Assembly: GCA_029961685.1 (NCBI GenBank) | Contig: JARWKL010000007.1 | Coordinates: 9,447,406 to 9,511,405 of the forward strand | Direction: 5' to 3' | Origin: Aristolochia californica | Lineage: Eukaryota > Streptophyta > Magnoliopsida > Piperales > Aristolochiaceae | Length of the DNA: 64,000 bases | Shown: positions 1 to 11,289 of the stretch, in pieces | How the letters are laid out: every line of letters starts with the position of its first letter | Numbering within the stretch: position 1 is the stretch's first letter | Translations under genes and position numbers: made by a program | The notes under the pieces: model-generated | The model's input: only the letters and a program-made list of their open reading frames with translations | Database searches by the model: none | Told to the model about the DNA's origin: nothing

Positions 1-169
1 ATTAACAAAAAAGCTGACCTAACAATCCTTGATGTTTATAAAGTGATTTATCGGTCAATCATGCATAATGGCCTATATTTTTGTAAGAAATTACTTTATG
101 GTTGGGAGTCAACACTCAACTAAAAATTCCCCCACCTCCCCCCTTTGCTTCCTGACGATTGTAAAATCT

Positions 170-179
170 GATATATAAA
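170..179 (+). promoter_or_regulatory. TATA-like stretch, one per monomer (function unproven)
   Basis: GATATATAAAA occurs at the anchor of nearly every unit, preceded by a C-rich tract and followed about 55 bp later by a CT-rich tract. The arrangement looks like a eukaryotic core promoter, but an AT-rich satellite will contain such words by chance, and there is no gene downstream. If used, it would drive satellite transcription on the plus strand. Confidence 0.25.
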
Positions 180-594
180 AACTAGAAAGAGTTTACAATC
201 CCAAAAAGTTACAAAAAAATTTTGGAATTTTCTCTCTCCACATTTGTCCATTTCCGTTTTAGATATATACTTTTTCCTTAAATAAAAACTTAAGTTTTCA
301 CTTTTCACTTTTTCTCTTGTAAAAGAAAAAAATTAGGCAAACAATTCACAACAAAATGAAAATTTTAGAGTTTATGTCTGCAAAAAATTTAGAACAACAA
401 CAAATGTAAGCAAAGAAAATTTATTCACACAGCACAAATGAACACTAAAGTTTTAATATCCAAGTTTGGGAAATTCCACTAGTTCAATCCTGATAGGTTG
501 TAATTTTATAAGAAAGAGATTTCATGTTGATCCTGCACAAGTCTAAAATGTAGATATGCATGCCTGAAACATGTTAAAGTTGCAGATAACCTAT

Positions 595-600
595 GGATCC
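595..600. other. BamHI site, periodic in the array
   Basis: GGATCC within the CCTACGGATCCAAACC word recurs at one site per monomer in the majority of units (for example 595, 1795, 3127), and is lost by single changes in some (about 1115, 2457). Such an array would appear as a ladder of about 670-bp steps in a BamHI digest. Confidence 0.8.
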
Positions 601-736
601 AAACTTCATTACATTCTCAAGTTTAGGTGCGGTGGGATATTTACCTGAGCCAAACAAGCCATTATTTTACCCATTTACAAAAAAGATGACCTAACAATCA
701 TGGATGATTGTAAAGTGATGTATCGGTCAATAATGC

Positions 737-755
737 GGGGGTTGGGGTGGGGGGG
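737..755 (+). other. Private G-run insertion, quadruplex-forming pattern
   Basis: GGGGGTTGGGGTGGGGGGG stands where other units have the GTAACGGGC word. It fits the usual four-run G3+ quadruplex pattern and is seen in no other unit of the window. It could be a real local mutation or a sequencing or assembly error in a low-complexity spot. Confidence 0.7.
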
Positions 756-837
756 CTATATTTTGTAAGAAATTACTTATGGATTGGGAGTTAAGACTCA
801 GCTAAAAATTCCCCCGCCACCCCCTTTGCAAAACCTA

Positions 838-1360
838 ATATATAAAAACTAGAAAGAGTTTACAATCCATGAAAGTTAAAGAAACTTTTTGGAAATATCT
901 ATCTCTACATTTGTGCATTTCCATTTTAACTGAACACTTTTTCCTTAAATCAAAACTTAAATTTTCTCTTTTCCCTTTATCTCTCGTAAACAAAAAATAT
1001 ATGACAACCGTTATGGCTTTGAATTTTATAAGAAAGAAATTTCAAATTGATCCTGCACATGTCTTTAATGTGGATATGGATGCTTGAAACATGATAAAGA
1101 TGCAGATGACCTATAGATCCAAACCTCGTTAAATTCTCAAATTTTGGTGCGGTGGGATATTTACTCGAGCCAAACAAGACATTAATTTGCCCATTTACCA
1201 AAAAGCTTACCTAACAATCATAGATGATTGTAAAGAGATTTATCTGTCAATCATGCATAACAAGCTGTATTTTTGTAAGAAATGACTTTAATATTAGGAG
1301 TCAACACTCCGCTAAAAATTCCCCCGCCTCCCCCTTTGTCTCCGACGATTCCAAAACCTG
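838..1360 (+). repeat. Truncated monomer (523 bp)
   Basis: About 147 bp are missing at position 1008, from the AAGATAAGGCAAACAG region to the TGATAGCTTGGAA region. The A2 partner (33229) is full length, so the deletion happened after the two segments separated, or only in this copy. Confidence 0.8.
1214..1231. other. 18-bp perfect-arm palindrome, one per monomer
   Basis: ACAATCAT-AG-ATGATTGT: eight-base arms, fully complementary, around a two-base centre. The same word stands at the same phase of most units, for example 1884-1901, with single-base variants in others. A third half-site (GTCAATCATG) follows about 20 bp later in nearly all units. It could be a protein-binding site or a hairpin in a transcript or single strand. 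The core resembles the CAAT-N-ATTG type of homeodomain-leucine-zipper sites but with a wider centre, so no factor is assigned. Confidence 0.7.
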
Positions 1361-3685
1361 ATATATAAAAACTACAAAGAGTTTACAATCACTAAAAGTT
1401 ACAAAAACTTTTTGGAATTATCTCTCTCTACATTTGTGCTTTTCCGTTTTAGATATATACTTTCAGCTTAAATAAAAACTTGACTTCTCATTTTTCCCCA
1501 TATCTCTCGTAAACAAAAAAGATACGGCAAATAGATCACTACAAAATGAAAATTTTAGAGTTTACGTAGGGAAAAAATTTAGAACAACAACAAATGTAAG
1601 CATAGAAAATTTATTCAAACACCACAAATGAACACAAAAGTTTTGATATCCAATTTTGGGAAATTCCCCTTGTTCAACCTTGATAGGTTGGAATTTTATA
1701 AGAAAGAGATTTCACATTGATCCTACACATGTCTTAAATGTGGATATGCAAGCTTGAAACATGTTACAATTGCAGATAACCTATGGATCCAGACCTCATT
1801 ACATTCTCAAGTTTGGGTACGGTGGGATATTTACCCGAACCAAACAAGCTATTATTTTGCCCATTTACAAAAAAGATGACCTAACAATCATAGATGATTG
1901 TAAAGTGATGTATCAGTCAATCTTACATAACGGGCTATATTTTTGTAAGAATTGACTTATAGATTGGAAGTCAACACTCAGCTAAAAAATCCCCCGCCCC
2001 CTCATTTGTTTCCCGACGATTGCAAAACCAGATATATAAAAACTAGAGGGAGTTTACAATCCCTAAAAGTTACAGAAACTTTTTGGAATTATCTCTCTCT
2101 ACATTTGTGCTTTTCCATTTTAAACGTATACTTTTTCATAAATACAAAACTTGAGTGTTCACTTTTCCCTTTATTTCTCGTTAGCCAAAAAGATAAGGCA
2201 AACAAATCACAACAAAATGTAAATTTAAGAGTTTATGTAAGCAAAAAAATTAGAACAACAACAAATGTAAGCAAATAAAATTTATTCACACACCACAAAT
2301 GAACAAAAAAGTTTTGGTATCCATGTTTTGGAAATTCCACTTGTTCAACCCTAATAGCTTGGAATTTTATTGGAAAGAGATTTCTAGTTGATCGTGTACC
2401 TGTTTGAAATGTGGATATGCAAGCTTGAAACATGTTCAAGATGCATATGACCTACATATCCAAACCTCATTAAGTTCTCAAGTTTGGGTGCGGTGGGATA
2501 TTTTCCCGAGCCAAACAAACCATTATTTTGCCCATTTACAAAAAAGCTGACCTAACAATGATAGATGATTGTAAACTGATTTGTCAGTCTATCATGCATA
2601 ACGGGCAATATTTTTGTAAGAAATGACTTATGGATTGGGAGTCAACACTCAACTAAAAATTTGCCCACCACCCTCTTTGTTTCCCGACGATTGCAAAACC
2701 TAATATATAAAAACTAGAAAAAGTTTACATTCCCTAAATGTTACAGACACTTTTTGGAATTATCTCTCACTACTTTTGTGCATTTCCTTTTTAGATGTAT
2801 ATTTTTTCCTTAAATCAAAATTTGAGTTTTCATGTTTCCCTTTATTTCTCGTCAACAAAAAAGATAAGGCCAACAGCTCAGAACAAAATGAAAATTTTAG
2901 AGTTTATAAATGCAAAAAATTTAGAACAACAACATAAGTAAGCAATGAAAATTTATTCACACACCACATATGAACACAAAAGTTTTGATATCCAAGTTTG
3001 GGAAATTCCATTAGTTCAATCTTGATTGCTTGGAATTTTATAAGAAGGAGATTTCTAGTTGATCCTGCACAAGTTTTAAATGTGGATATGCATGCTGGAA
3101 ACATGTTAAGGATGCAGGTCACGTACGGATCCAAACCTCATGAAATTCTCAAGTTTGGGTGCGGTGGGATATTTACCCGAGCCAAACAAGCCATTTTTTT
3201 TACCCATTTACCAAAAAGCTGACCAAACAATCAGAGATGATTGTAAAGTGATTTATCAGTCAATCATGAATAATGGGCTATATTTTTGTAAGCAATGACT
3301 TTATGATTAGGAGTCCACATTCAGGTAAAAATTCCCTCGCCTCCCCCTTTATTTCCTGACGATTGCAAAACCTGATATATAAAAACTAGAAAGAGTTTAC
3401 AATCCCAAAAAGTAACAGACACTTTTTGGAATTATCACTCTCAACATTTGTGCATTTCCATTTTAGATGTATACTTTTTCCTTAAATCAAAACTTGAGAT
3501 TTCACTTCTCCCTATATCTCTCGTACACATAAAAGATATGGCAAACAGATCACTACAAAATGAAAATTTTAGAGTTTATGTATGCAAAAAATTTTGAACA
3601 ATAACAAATGTAACCAAAGAAAATTTATTCACGCACCACAAATGAACACAAAAGAGTTGACATCCAAGTTTGGGAAATTCCACTA

Positions 3686-3694
3686 GTTCAACCC
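3686..3694 (+). other. Pol III B-box-like word, one per monomer
   Basis: GTTCAACCC fits the B-box consensus GWTCRANNC and recurs at this phase of most units. I find no convincing A-box (TRGYNNARNNG) 30-90 bp upstream and no tRNA-like fold, so a Pol III promoter is unlikely. A very old SINE or tRNA origin of part of the monomer cannot be excluded. Confidence 0.2.
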
Positions 3695-6600
3695 TGATAG
3701 CTTAGAAATTTATAAGAAAGAGTTGATCATGCACATGTGTAAAATGTGGATATGTACGCTTGAAACATGTTAAAGATGCAGATGACCTACGGATCCAAAC
3801 TTCATTAAATTCTCAAGTTTCAGTGTGGTGCGACATTTACCCGAGCCAAACAAGCCATTATTTTGCCCATTTACAAAAAGATGATCTAATAATCATAGAT
3901 GATTGTAAAGTGATTTATCGGTCAATCATGCATAACGGGCTATATTTTTGTAAGAAATGACTTATGGATTGGGAGTCAACACTCAGCTAAAAATTCCGTA
4001 GCCTCCTCCTGTGTTTCCCAATGATTGCAAAACCTGATATATAAATAGTAGAAATTGTTTACAATCCCTAAACGTTCTAGACATTTTTGGAAATATCTCT
4101 CCCTACATTTCAGCATTTTCATGTTAGATGTATACTTTTTCCTTAAATCAAAACTTGAGCTTTCACTTTACCCTTTTTCTCTCGTAAACAAAAAAGATAA
4201 GGCAAACAGATCATAACAAAATAAAAATTTTGGGGTTTATGTATGCAAAAGGTTTAAACCAACAACAAATGTAACTACAGAAAATTTATTCATTCACCAC
4301 AAATGAACACAAAACTTTTGATATCCTAGTTTTGGAAATTCACCTTGTTCAACCCTGATAGCTTGGAATTTTATACGAAAGAGATTTCTTGTTGATCCTC
4401 CACATATTTTAAATGTGGATATGCATGCTTGAAACTTGTTAAAGATGCAGATAACCAACGGATCCAAACCTCATTAAATACTCAAGTTTGGGTGCGGTGG
4501 GATATTTACCTGAGCCAAACAAGCCATTATTTTGCCCATTTACCAAAAAGCTGACCTAACAATCATAGATGATTGTAAAGTGATTTATCGGTCAATCATG
4601 TGTAACATGCTATATTTTTGTAAGAAATGACTTATGGATTGGGAGTCAACACTCAAAAAAAAAATTCCCCCGCCTCCCACTTTTTTTCCTACAATTGCAA
4701 AACATGATATATAAAAACTAGAAAGAGTTTTGAATCCCTAAAAGTTGCATACACTTGTTGGAATTATCTCTCTCCACATCTGTGCATTTCCATTTTAGAT
4801 GTATACTTTTTCCTTAAATCAAAACATGAGTTTTCACTTTTCCCTTTATCTCTCTTAAACAAAAAAGATAAGGAAAACAAATAACAAAAAAATAAAAATT
4901 ATAAAGTAAATGTATGCAAAAATTTTACAAGTACAAGAAATGTAAGGAAACAAAATTTATTCACACACCACAAATGAACACAAAAGTTTTGCTATCCAAG
5001 TTTGGGTAATTCCACTAGTTCAACCATGTTAGCTTGGAATTTTATTAGCAAGAGATTTCTAGTTGATCCTCCACATGTTTTAAAAGTGGATATGCATACT
5101 TGAAACATGTTAAAGATTCAGATGACCAACGGATCCAAACAACATTAATTACTCAAGTTTGGGTGCGGTGGGATATTTACCCGACCCCAAAAAGCCATTA
5201 TTTTGCCCAGTTACCAAAAAACTGACCTAACAATAATAGATGACTGTAAAGTGATTTATCGGTAAATCATGCGTAATGGGCTATATGTTTTTAAGAAATG
5301 ACATATGGATTGGGAGTCTACACTCAGCTAAAAATTCCCCCACCTACACCTTTTTTTTCCGACGATTGCAAAACCTGATATATAAAAACTAGAAAGAGTT
5401 TACAATCCCTAAAAGTTATAGACACTTTTTGGAATTATCTCTCTCTACATTTGTGCATTTCCATTTCAGATGTATACTTTTTCCTTAAATGAAAACTTGA
5501 TTTTTTACTTTTCCTTTCATCTCTAGTAAACAAAAAAGATAAGGCAAATAGATCACAACAAAATGAAAATTTAGAGTTTAAGTATGCAAAAAAATTTCAA
5601 CAACAACTAATATAAGCAAAGAAAATTAATTCACACACCATAAATGAAGACAAAAGTTTTGATATCCAAGTTTGGGAAATTCCACTAGTTCAACCCTGAT
5701 AGATCTGAGTTTTATATGAAAGAGATTTCTAGTTGATCTTGTACATGTTTTAAATGTGGATATGCATGCTTGAAAAATGTTAAAGATGCAGATGACCTAT
5801 GGATCCAAACCTCATTAAATTCTAAAGTTTGGGTGTAGTGGGATATTTACCCGAGCCAAACAAACCATTATTTTGCCCATTTACAAAAAAACTGACCTTA
5901 CAATCATAGATGATTGTAAAGTGATTGATCGGTCAATCATGCGTAACGGGCTATATTTTTGTAAGAAATGATTTATGTCTTCAGAGTCATCACTCAGCTA
6001 AAAATTCCCCCGCCTCCCCCTATGTTTCTCGATGATTACAAAGCCTGATATATAAAAAGTTGAAAGAGTTTACAATCCATAAAAGTTACAGATACTTTTT
6101 GGAATTATCTCTCTCTACATTTGTGCATTTCCATTTTAGATGTAAACTTTTTACTTAAATCAAAACTTGAGTTTTCACTTTACCCTTTATCTCTCATAAA
6201 CAAAAAATATAAGACAAATAGATCACAACAAAATGAAAATTTTAGAGTTTACGTAGCCAAAAAATTATGAACAACAACAAATGTAAGCAAAGAAAATTTT
6301 TTCACACACCAAAAATGAACACAAAAGTTTTGAAATCCAAGTTTGGGAAATTCCACTAGTTCAACCCTGATAGCTTAGAATTTTATAAGAAAGAGATTTC
6401 TTGTCGATCCTGCACATGTTTTAGATGTGGATATGCATGCTTGAAACATGGTAAACATTCAGATGATCTACAGATCCAAACCTCTTTAAATTCTAAAGTT
6501 TGGGTGTGGTGGGATATTTACTCGAGCCAAACAAGCCATTTTTTTGCCCCTATACAAAAAATCTGACTTAATAATCATAGATGATTGTAAAGTGATTTAT

Positions 6601-6718
6601 TGTTAAATCATGTGTAACGGGCTATATTTTTGTAAGAAATGACTTATGGATTTAGAGTCAACACTTAGCTAAAAATTCCCCCGTTGCCCCCTTTGTTTCT
6701 TGACGATTGCAAAACCTG

Positions 6719-7337
6719 ATATATAAAAATGAGAAAGAGTTTACAATCCCCTAAAAGTTACAGACACTTTTGGGAATTGTCTTTCTCTACATTTGTGCAT
6801 TTCCATTTTAGATGTATACTTTTTCCTTAAATCAAAAATTGAGTTTTCACTTTTCCATGTATCTCTTGTAAGCAAAAAAGAATTTAGAACAACCACAAAT
6901 GTAAGCAAAGAAAATTTATTCACACACCAAAAATGAACACAAAATTTTTTATATCCAAGTTTGGGAAATTCCACTAGTTAAACCCTGATAACTTGGTATT
7001 TTATGAGAAAGAGATTTCTAGTTGATCCATCACATGTTTTTACCGTGGATATGCATGCTTGATAGAAGTTGAAGATGCAGATGACATACGGATCCAAACC
7101 TCATTAAATTCTCAAGTTTGGGTGCGGTGGGATATTTACCCGAGCCAAACAAGACATTATTTTGCCCATTTAAAAAAAAAACTGACCTCACAATCATAGA
7201 TGATTATAAAGTAATTTATCGGTCAATCATGTGTAATGGGCTATATTTTTGTAAGAAATGACTTATGGATTGGGACTGAACACTCAGATAAAAATTCCCC
7301 TGACTCTCCCTTTGTTTCCCAACGATTGCAAAACCTG
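6719..7337 (+). repeat. Truncated monomer (619 bp)
   Basis: About 53 bp are missing at 6880. The consensus has GCAAAAAA on both sides of the lost piece (before GATAAGG and before TTTAGAAC), so an 8-bp direct repeat marks the junction. The partner at 38202 keeps the segment. Confidence 0.8.
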
Positions 7338-7762
7338 ATATATAAAAACTAGAAAGAACATACAATCCTTATAAGTTACAGACACTTTAGGAATTATCTC
7401 TCTCTACTTTTGTGCATTTCCATTTCTATTGTATACTTTTTCCTTAAATCAAAACTTGAGTTTTTACTTTTCCCTTTATCTCTCTCGTAAACATGTTAAA
7501 GATGCAGATTACCTACGGATCCAAACCTCATTAAATTCTCCAGTTTGGGTGCAGTGGGTTATTTACCCGAACAAAACAAGCCATTACTTTGCCCTTCTAC
7601 AAAAAAGGTTACTTAACAATCACAGATGATTGTAAAGTGATTTATCGGTCAATCATGGGAAATAGGCTTTATTTTTGTACGAAATGACTTATGGATTGGT
7701 AGTCAACACTCAGCTAAAAATCCCTCCACCTCCCGCTTTGTTTCCTGATGATCGATAACTTG
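7338..7762 (+). repeat. Truncated monomer (425 bp)
   Basis: About 247 bp are missing at 7491-7495, where the CTCTCGTAAACA region passes straight into ACATGTTAAAGATG. The word AAACA occurs at both ends of the lost piece. The related units at 29239 and 38873 keep it. Confidence 0.85.
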
Positions 7763-8394
7763 ATATATAAAAACTAGAAAGAGTTTACAATCTCTAAAAG
7801 TTACAGACACTTTTTGGAATTATCACTCTCTATTTTTTTTCATTTCCATTTTAGATGTATTCTTTTTCCTTAAATCGAAACTTGTGTTTCTGCTTTTCTC
7901 TTTATATCGCGTTAAAAAAAAAAAGATAAGGCCAACAGATCATAAAAATATTAAAATTTTAGAGTTTATGTATGCAAAAAATTTAAAACAATAACAATTG
8001 TAAGCAATGAAAATTTATTCACACACCACATATGAACACAAAAGTTTTGATATCCAAGTTTAGGAAATTCCATTAGTTCAACCCTGATAGCTTGGAATTT
8101 TATAAGAAGGAGATTGCTAGTTGACCCTGCACATGTTTTAAATGTGGATATGCATGCTTGAAACATGTTAAAGATGCAGATGACCTACGGATCCAAACCT
8201 CATTAAATTCTCAAGTTTGGGTGCGGTGGGATATTTACCAGAGCCAAACAAGCCATTATTTTGCCCATTTACCAAAAAGCTGACCTAACTATCTTTGATG
8301 ATTTTAAAGTGATTTATTCGTCAATCATGCATAACAGGCTATATTTTTGAAAGAAATGACTTTATGATTAGGAGTCAACACTCAGCTAAAAATT

Positions 8395-8408
8395 CCCCCG
8401 CCTCCCCC
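8395..8408 (-). other. C-rich tract (G-rich on minus strand), one per monomer
   Basis: CCCCCGCCTCCCCC is the main GC-rich island in the monomer, just before the TATA-like stretch. The minus strand reads GGGGGAGGCGGGGG with a further GGG about 8 bases away in good copies, enough for a two-layer or bulged G-quadruplex at best. Many units carry degraded forms. Confidence 0.5.
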
Positions 8409-8435
8409 TTTGTTTCTCGATGATTGCAAAACCTG

Positions 8436-9049
8436 ATATATAAAAACTAGAAAGAGTTTACAATCCCTAAAAGTTACAGACACCTTTTGGAATTATCTCT
8501 CTCTACATTTGTGCATTTCCATTTTAGATGCATACTTTTTCCTTAAATCAAAACTTGTGTTTTCACTTTTCCCTATATCTCTCATAAACAAAGAAGATAA
8601 GGCAAACAAATCACTTCAAAATCAAATTTTAAGAGTTTCTATATGCAAAAAATTTCGAACAACAACAAATGTAAGCAAAGAAAATTTATTCATACACCAC
8701 AATTGAACACAAAAGTTATGATATCCAAGTTTTGGAAATTCCACTAGTTCAACCCTGATAGCTTAGAAATTTATAAGAAAGAGTTGATCCTGCACATGTT
8801 TTAGATGTGGACATGCATGCTTGAAAGATGCAGATGACCTACGGATCCAAACCTCTATAAATTCTCAAGTTTGGGTGCGGTGGGACATTTACCCAAGCCA
8901 AACAACCCATTATTTTACCCATTAACAAAAAAGATGACCTAACAATCTTTGATGATTGTAAAGTGATTTATCGGTCAATCACGCGTAACCGGTTATATTT
9001 TGTAAGAAATTACAAATCCTTCTTTGTTTCATGATGATTTCAAAACCTC
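8436..9049 (+). repeat. Truncated monomer (about 612 bp)
   Basis: About 55 bp are lost at 9013-9020, removing TTATGGATTGGGAGTCAAC through the C-rich tract. This unit therefore has no C-rich tract before the next TATA-like stretch. Confidence 0.78.
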
Positions 9050-9603
9050 ATATAAAAACTAGAAGAGTTTATAATCCCTAAAAGTTAAAGAACCTTTTTT
9101 TAATTATCTCTCTCTACAGTTTTTGCATTTCCATTTTTTATGTATACTTTTTCCTTAAATAAAAAACTTGAGTTTTCACTTTTCCCTTTATCTCTCGTAA
9201 GAAAAAAGATAAGGCAAACAGATCACAACAAAACAAAAATTTAAGAGTTTAAGTATGCAAAAAATTTAGAACAACAACAAATGTAAGCAAATAAAATTTA
9301 TTCACACACCAAAAATGAACAGAAAAGCTTTGATATCCAAGATTGGGAAATTCAACTAGTTCAACCCTGATAGCATGGAATTTTATAAGAAAGAGACTTC
9401 GAGTTGATCCTGCGCATGTTTTCTATTATTTTGCCCATTTACAAAAAAGCAGACCTAACAATCATAGATGATTGAAAGTGATTTATCGGTCAATCTGCGT
9501 AACAGGCTATATTTTTGTAAGAAATGACTTATGGATTGAGAGTCAACACTCAGCTAAAAATTCCCCCACCTCCTACTTTGTTTCCTAACGATTGCAAAAC
9601 CTA
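9050..9603 (+). repeat. Truncated monomer (about 555 bp)
   Basis: About 115 bp are missing at 9421-9424, from inside the CACAT...ATGTG dyad to the CATTATTTTGCCC word. The unit loses its BamHI site and second dyad arm. The partners at 31224 and 40823 are intact. Confidence 0.8.
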
Positions 9604-10943
9604 ATATATAAAAAATAGAAAGAGTTCAAAATCCTAAAAGTTACAGACACTTTTTGGAATTATCTCTCTCTACATTTGTGCATTTCCATTTTAAATGTAT
9701 ACTTTTTGCAGAAATCAAAACTTGAGCTCTCACTTTTCCCTTTATCTCTCGTAAACAAAAAAGATAAGGCAAACATATCACAAAAAAAAGAAAATTTTAG
9801 AGGTAATGTACGCAAAAAAAATTGAACAACAACAAATGTAAGGAAAGAAAATTAATTCACTCACCATAAATTGACACAAAAGTTTTGATATCAAAGTTTA
9901 GGAAATTCCACTAGTTCAACCCTGATAGCTTTGAATTTTATAAGAAAGAGATTTCTAGTTGATCCGGCACATGTTTTAAATGTGGATATGCATGCCTGAA
10001 ATGTGTTAAAGATGTAGATGAGCTACGGATCCAAACCTCATTAAATTCTCAAGTTTGGGTGCAGTGGGATATTTACCCGAGCCAAACAAACCATTATTTT
10101 TCCCATTTATAGAAAAGCTGACCTAAGAATCATAGATGATTGTAAAGTGATTTATCAGTCAATCATGTGTAACACGCTATATTTTTGTAAGAAATTACTT
10201 ATGGATTGAGAGTCAACACTCAGCTAAAAATTCCCACGCCTCCCCCTTTTTTTCCTACGATTGCAAAACCCTTTATATAAAAACTAGAAAGAGTTTAGAA
10301 TCCCTAAAAGTTACAGACACTTTTTTGAATTATCTCTCACTACATCTCTGCATTCCCAGTTTAGATGTATACTTTTACCTTAAATCAAAACATGAATTTT
10401 CATTTTTCCGTTTATCACTCTTAAACAAAAAAGAAAAGGCAAACAGAAAACAACAAAATGAAAAATTTAGAGTTTATGTATGCAATAAACTTAGAACAAC
10501 AACAAATGTAAGAAAAGAATATTTATTCACACACCACAAATGAACACAAAAGTGTTGATATCCAAGTTTGGGTAATTCAACTAGTTGAACCCTGATAGCT
10601 TGGAATTTTATAAGCAAGAGATTTCTAGTTGATCCTCCACATGTTTTAAATGTAGATATGCATGCTTGAAACATGTTAAAGATGCAGATGACCAACGGAT
10701 CCAAACCTCATTAAATACTAAAGTGTGGGTGCGGTAGGATATTTACTCGAGCCAAACAAGCCATTATTTTGCCTATTTACAAAAAAGATGACCAAACAAT
10801 CATAGATGATTGTAAAGTGATTTATCGGTCAGTCATGCGTAACGGGCTATATTTTTGTAAGAAATGACTCATGGATTGGGAGTCAACACTGAGCTAAAAA
10901 TTCCCCTGTCTCCCCATTTTTTTCCCGACGATTGCAAAGCCAG

Positions 10944-11289
10944 ATATATAAAAACTTGAAAGAGTTTACAATCCCTAAAAGTTACAGACACTTTTTGGAA
11001 TTATCTCTCTCTACATTTGAGCATTTCCATTTTAGAAGTATAATTTTTCCTTAAATCGAAACTTGAGTTTCACTGTTCCCTTTTTCTCTCATAAAAAAAA
11101 AAATAAGGCAAACAGATCACAACAAAATGACAATTTTAGAGTTTATGTATGAAAAAAATTTAGAACAATAACAAATGTAAGCAAAGAAAATTTATTCATA
11201 CACCACAAATAAACACAAAAGTTTTGATATCCAAGTTTAGGTAATTCCACTAGTTCAACCCTGATAGCTTAGAAGTTTATAAGAAAGAG
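10944..11289 (+). repeat. Truncated monomer (346 bp, about half a unit)
   Basis: The unit stops in the TTTATAAGAAAGAG word and continues directly as the next unit's TATAAAAACTTGAAAGAG at 11290. The lost piece is the whole second half of a monomer, or a half plus whole units. The two AGAAAGAG-type words near the ends of the half unit are candidate recombination points. Confidence 0.85.

Noticed and set aside
268..290. AATAAA words as polyadenylation signals
   Set aside because: CTTAAATAAAAAC appears in some units but CTTAAATCAAAAC in most; it is a one-base variant in A-rich DNA without a transcript to end.
2313..2334. Local homopolymer and A-tract runs as curved-DNA or origin elements
   Set aside because: A- and T-runs occur all through the monomer and vary freely in length between units; nothing sets one apart as an origin or AT-rich unwinding element.
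7966..8166. Recurring minus-strand MFQACIS... frame as a conserved small protein gene
   Set aside because: Its recurrence follows from the repeat. Other copies have stops or frameshifts, and there is no promoter, splice or domain evidence. Kept only as a low-interest finding.
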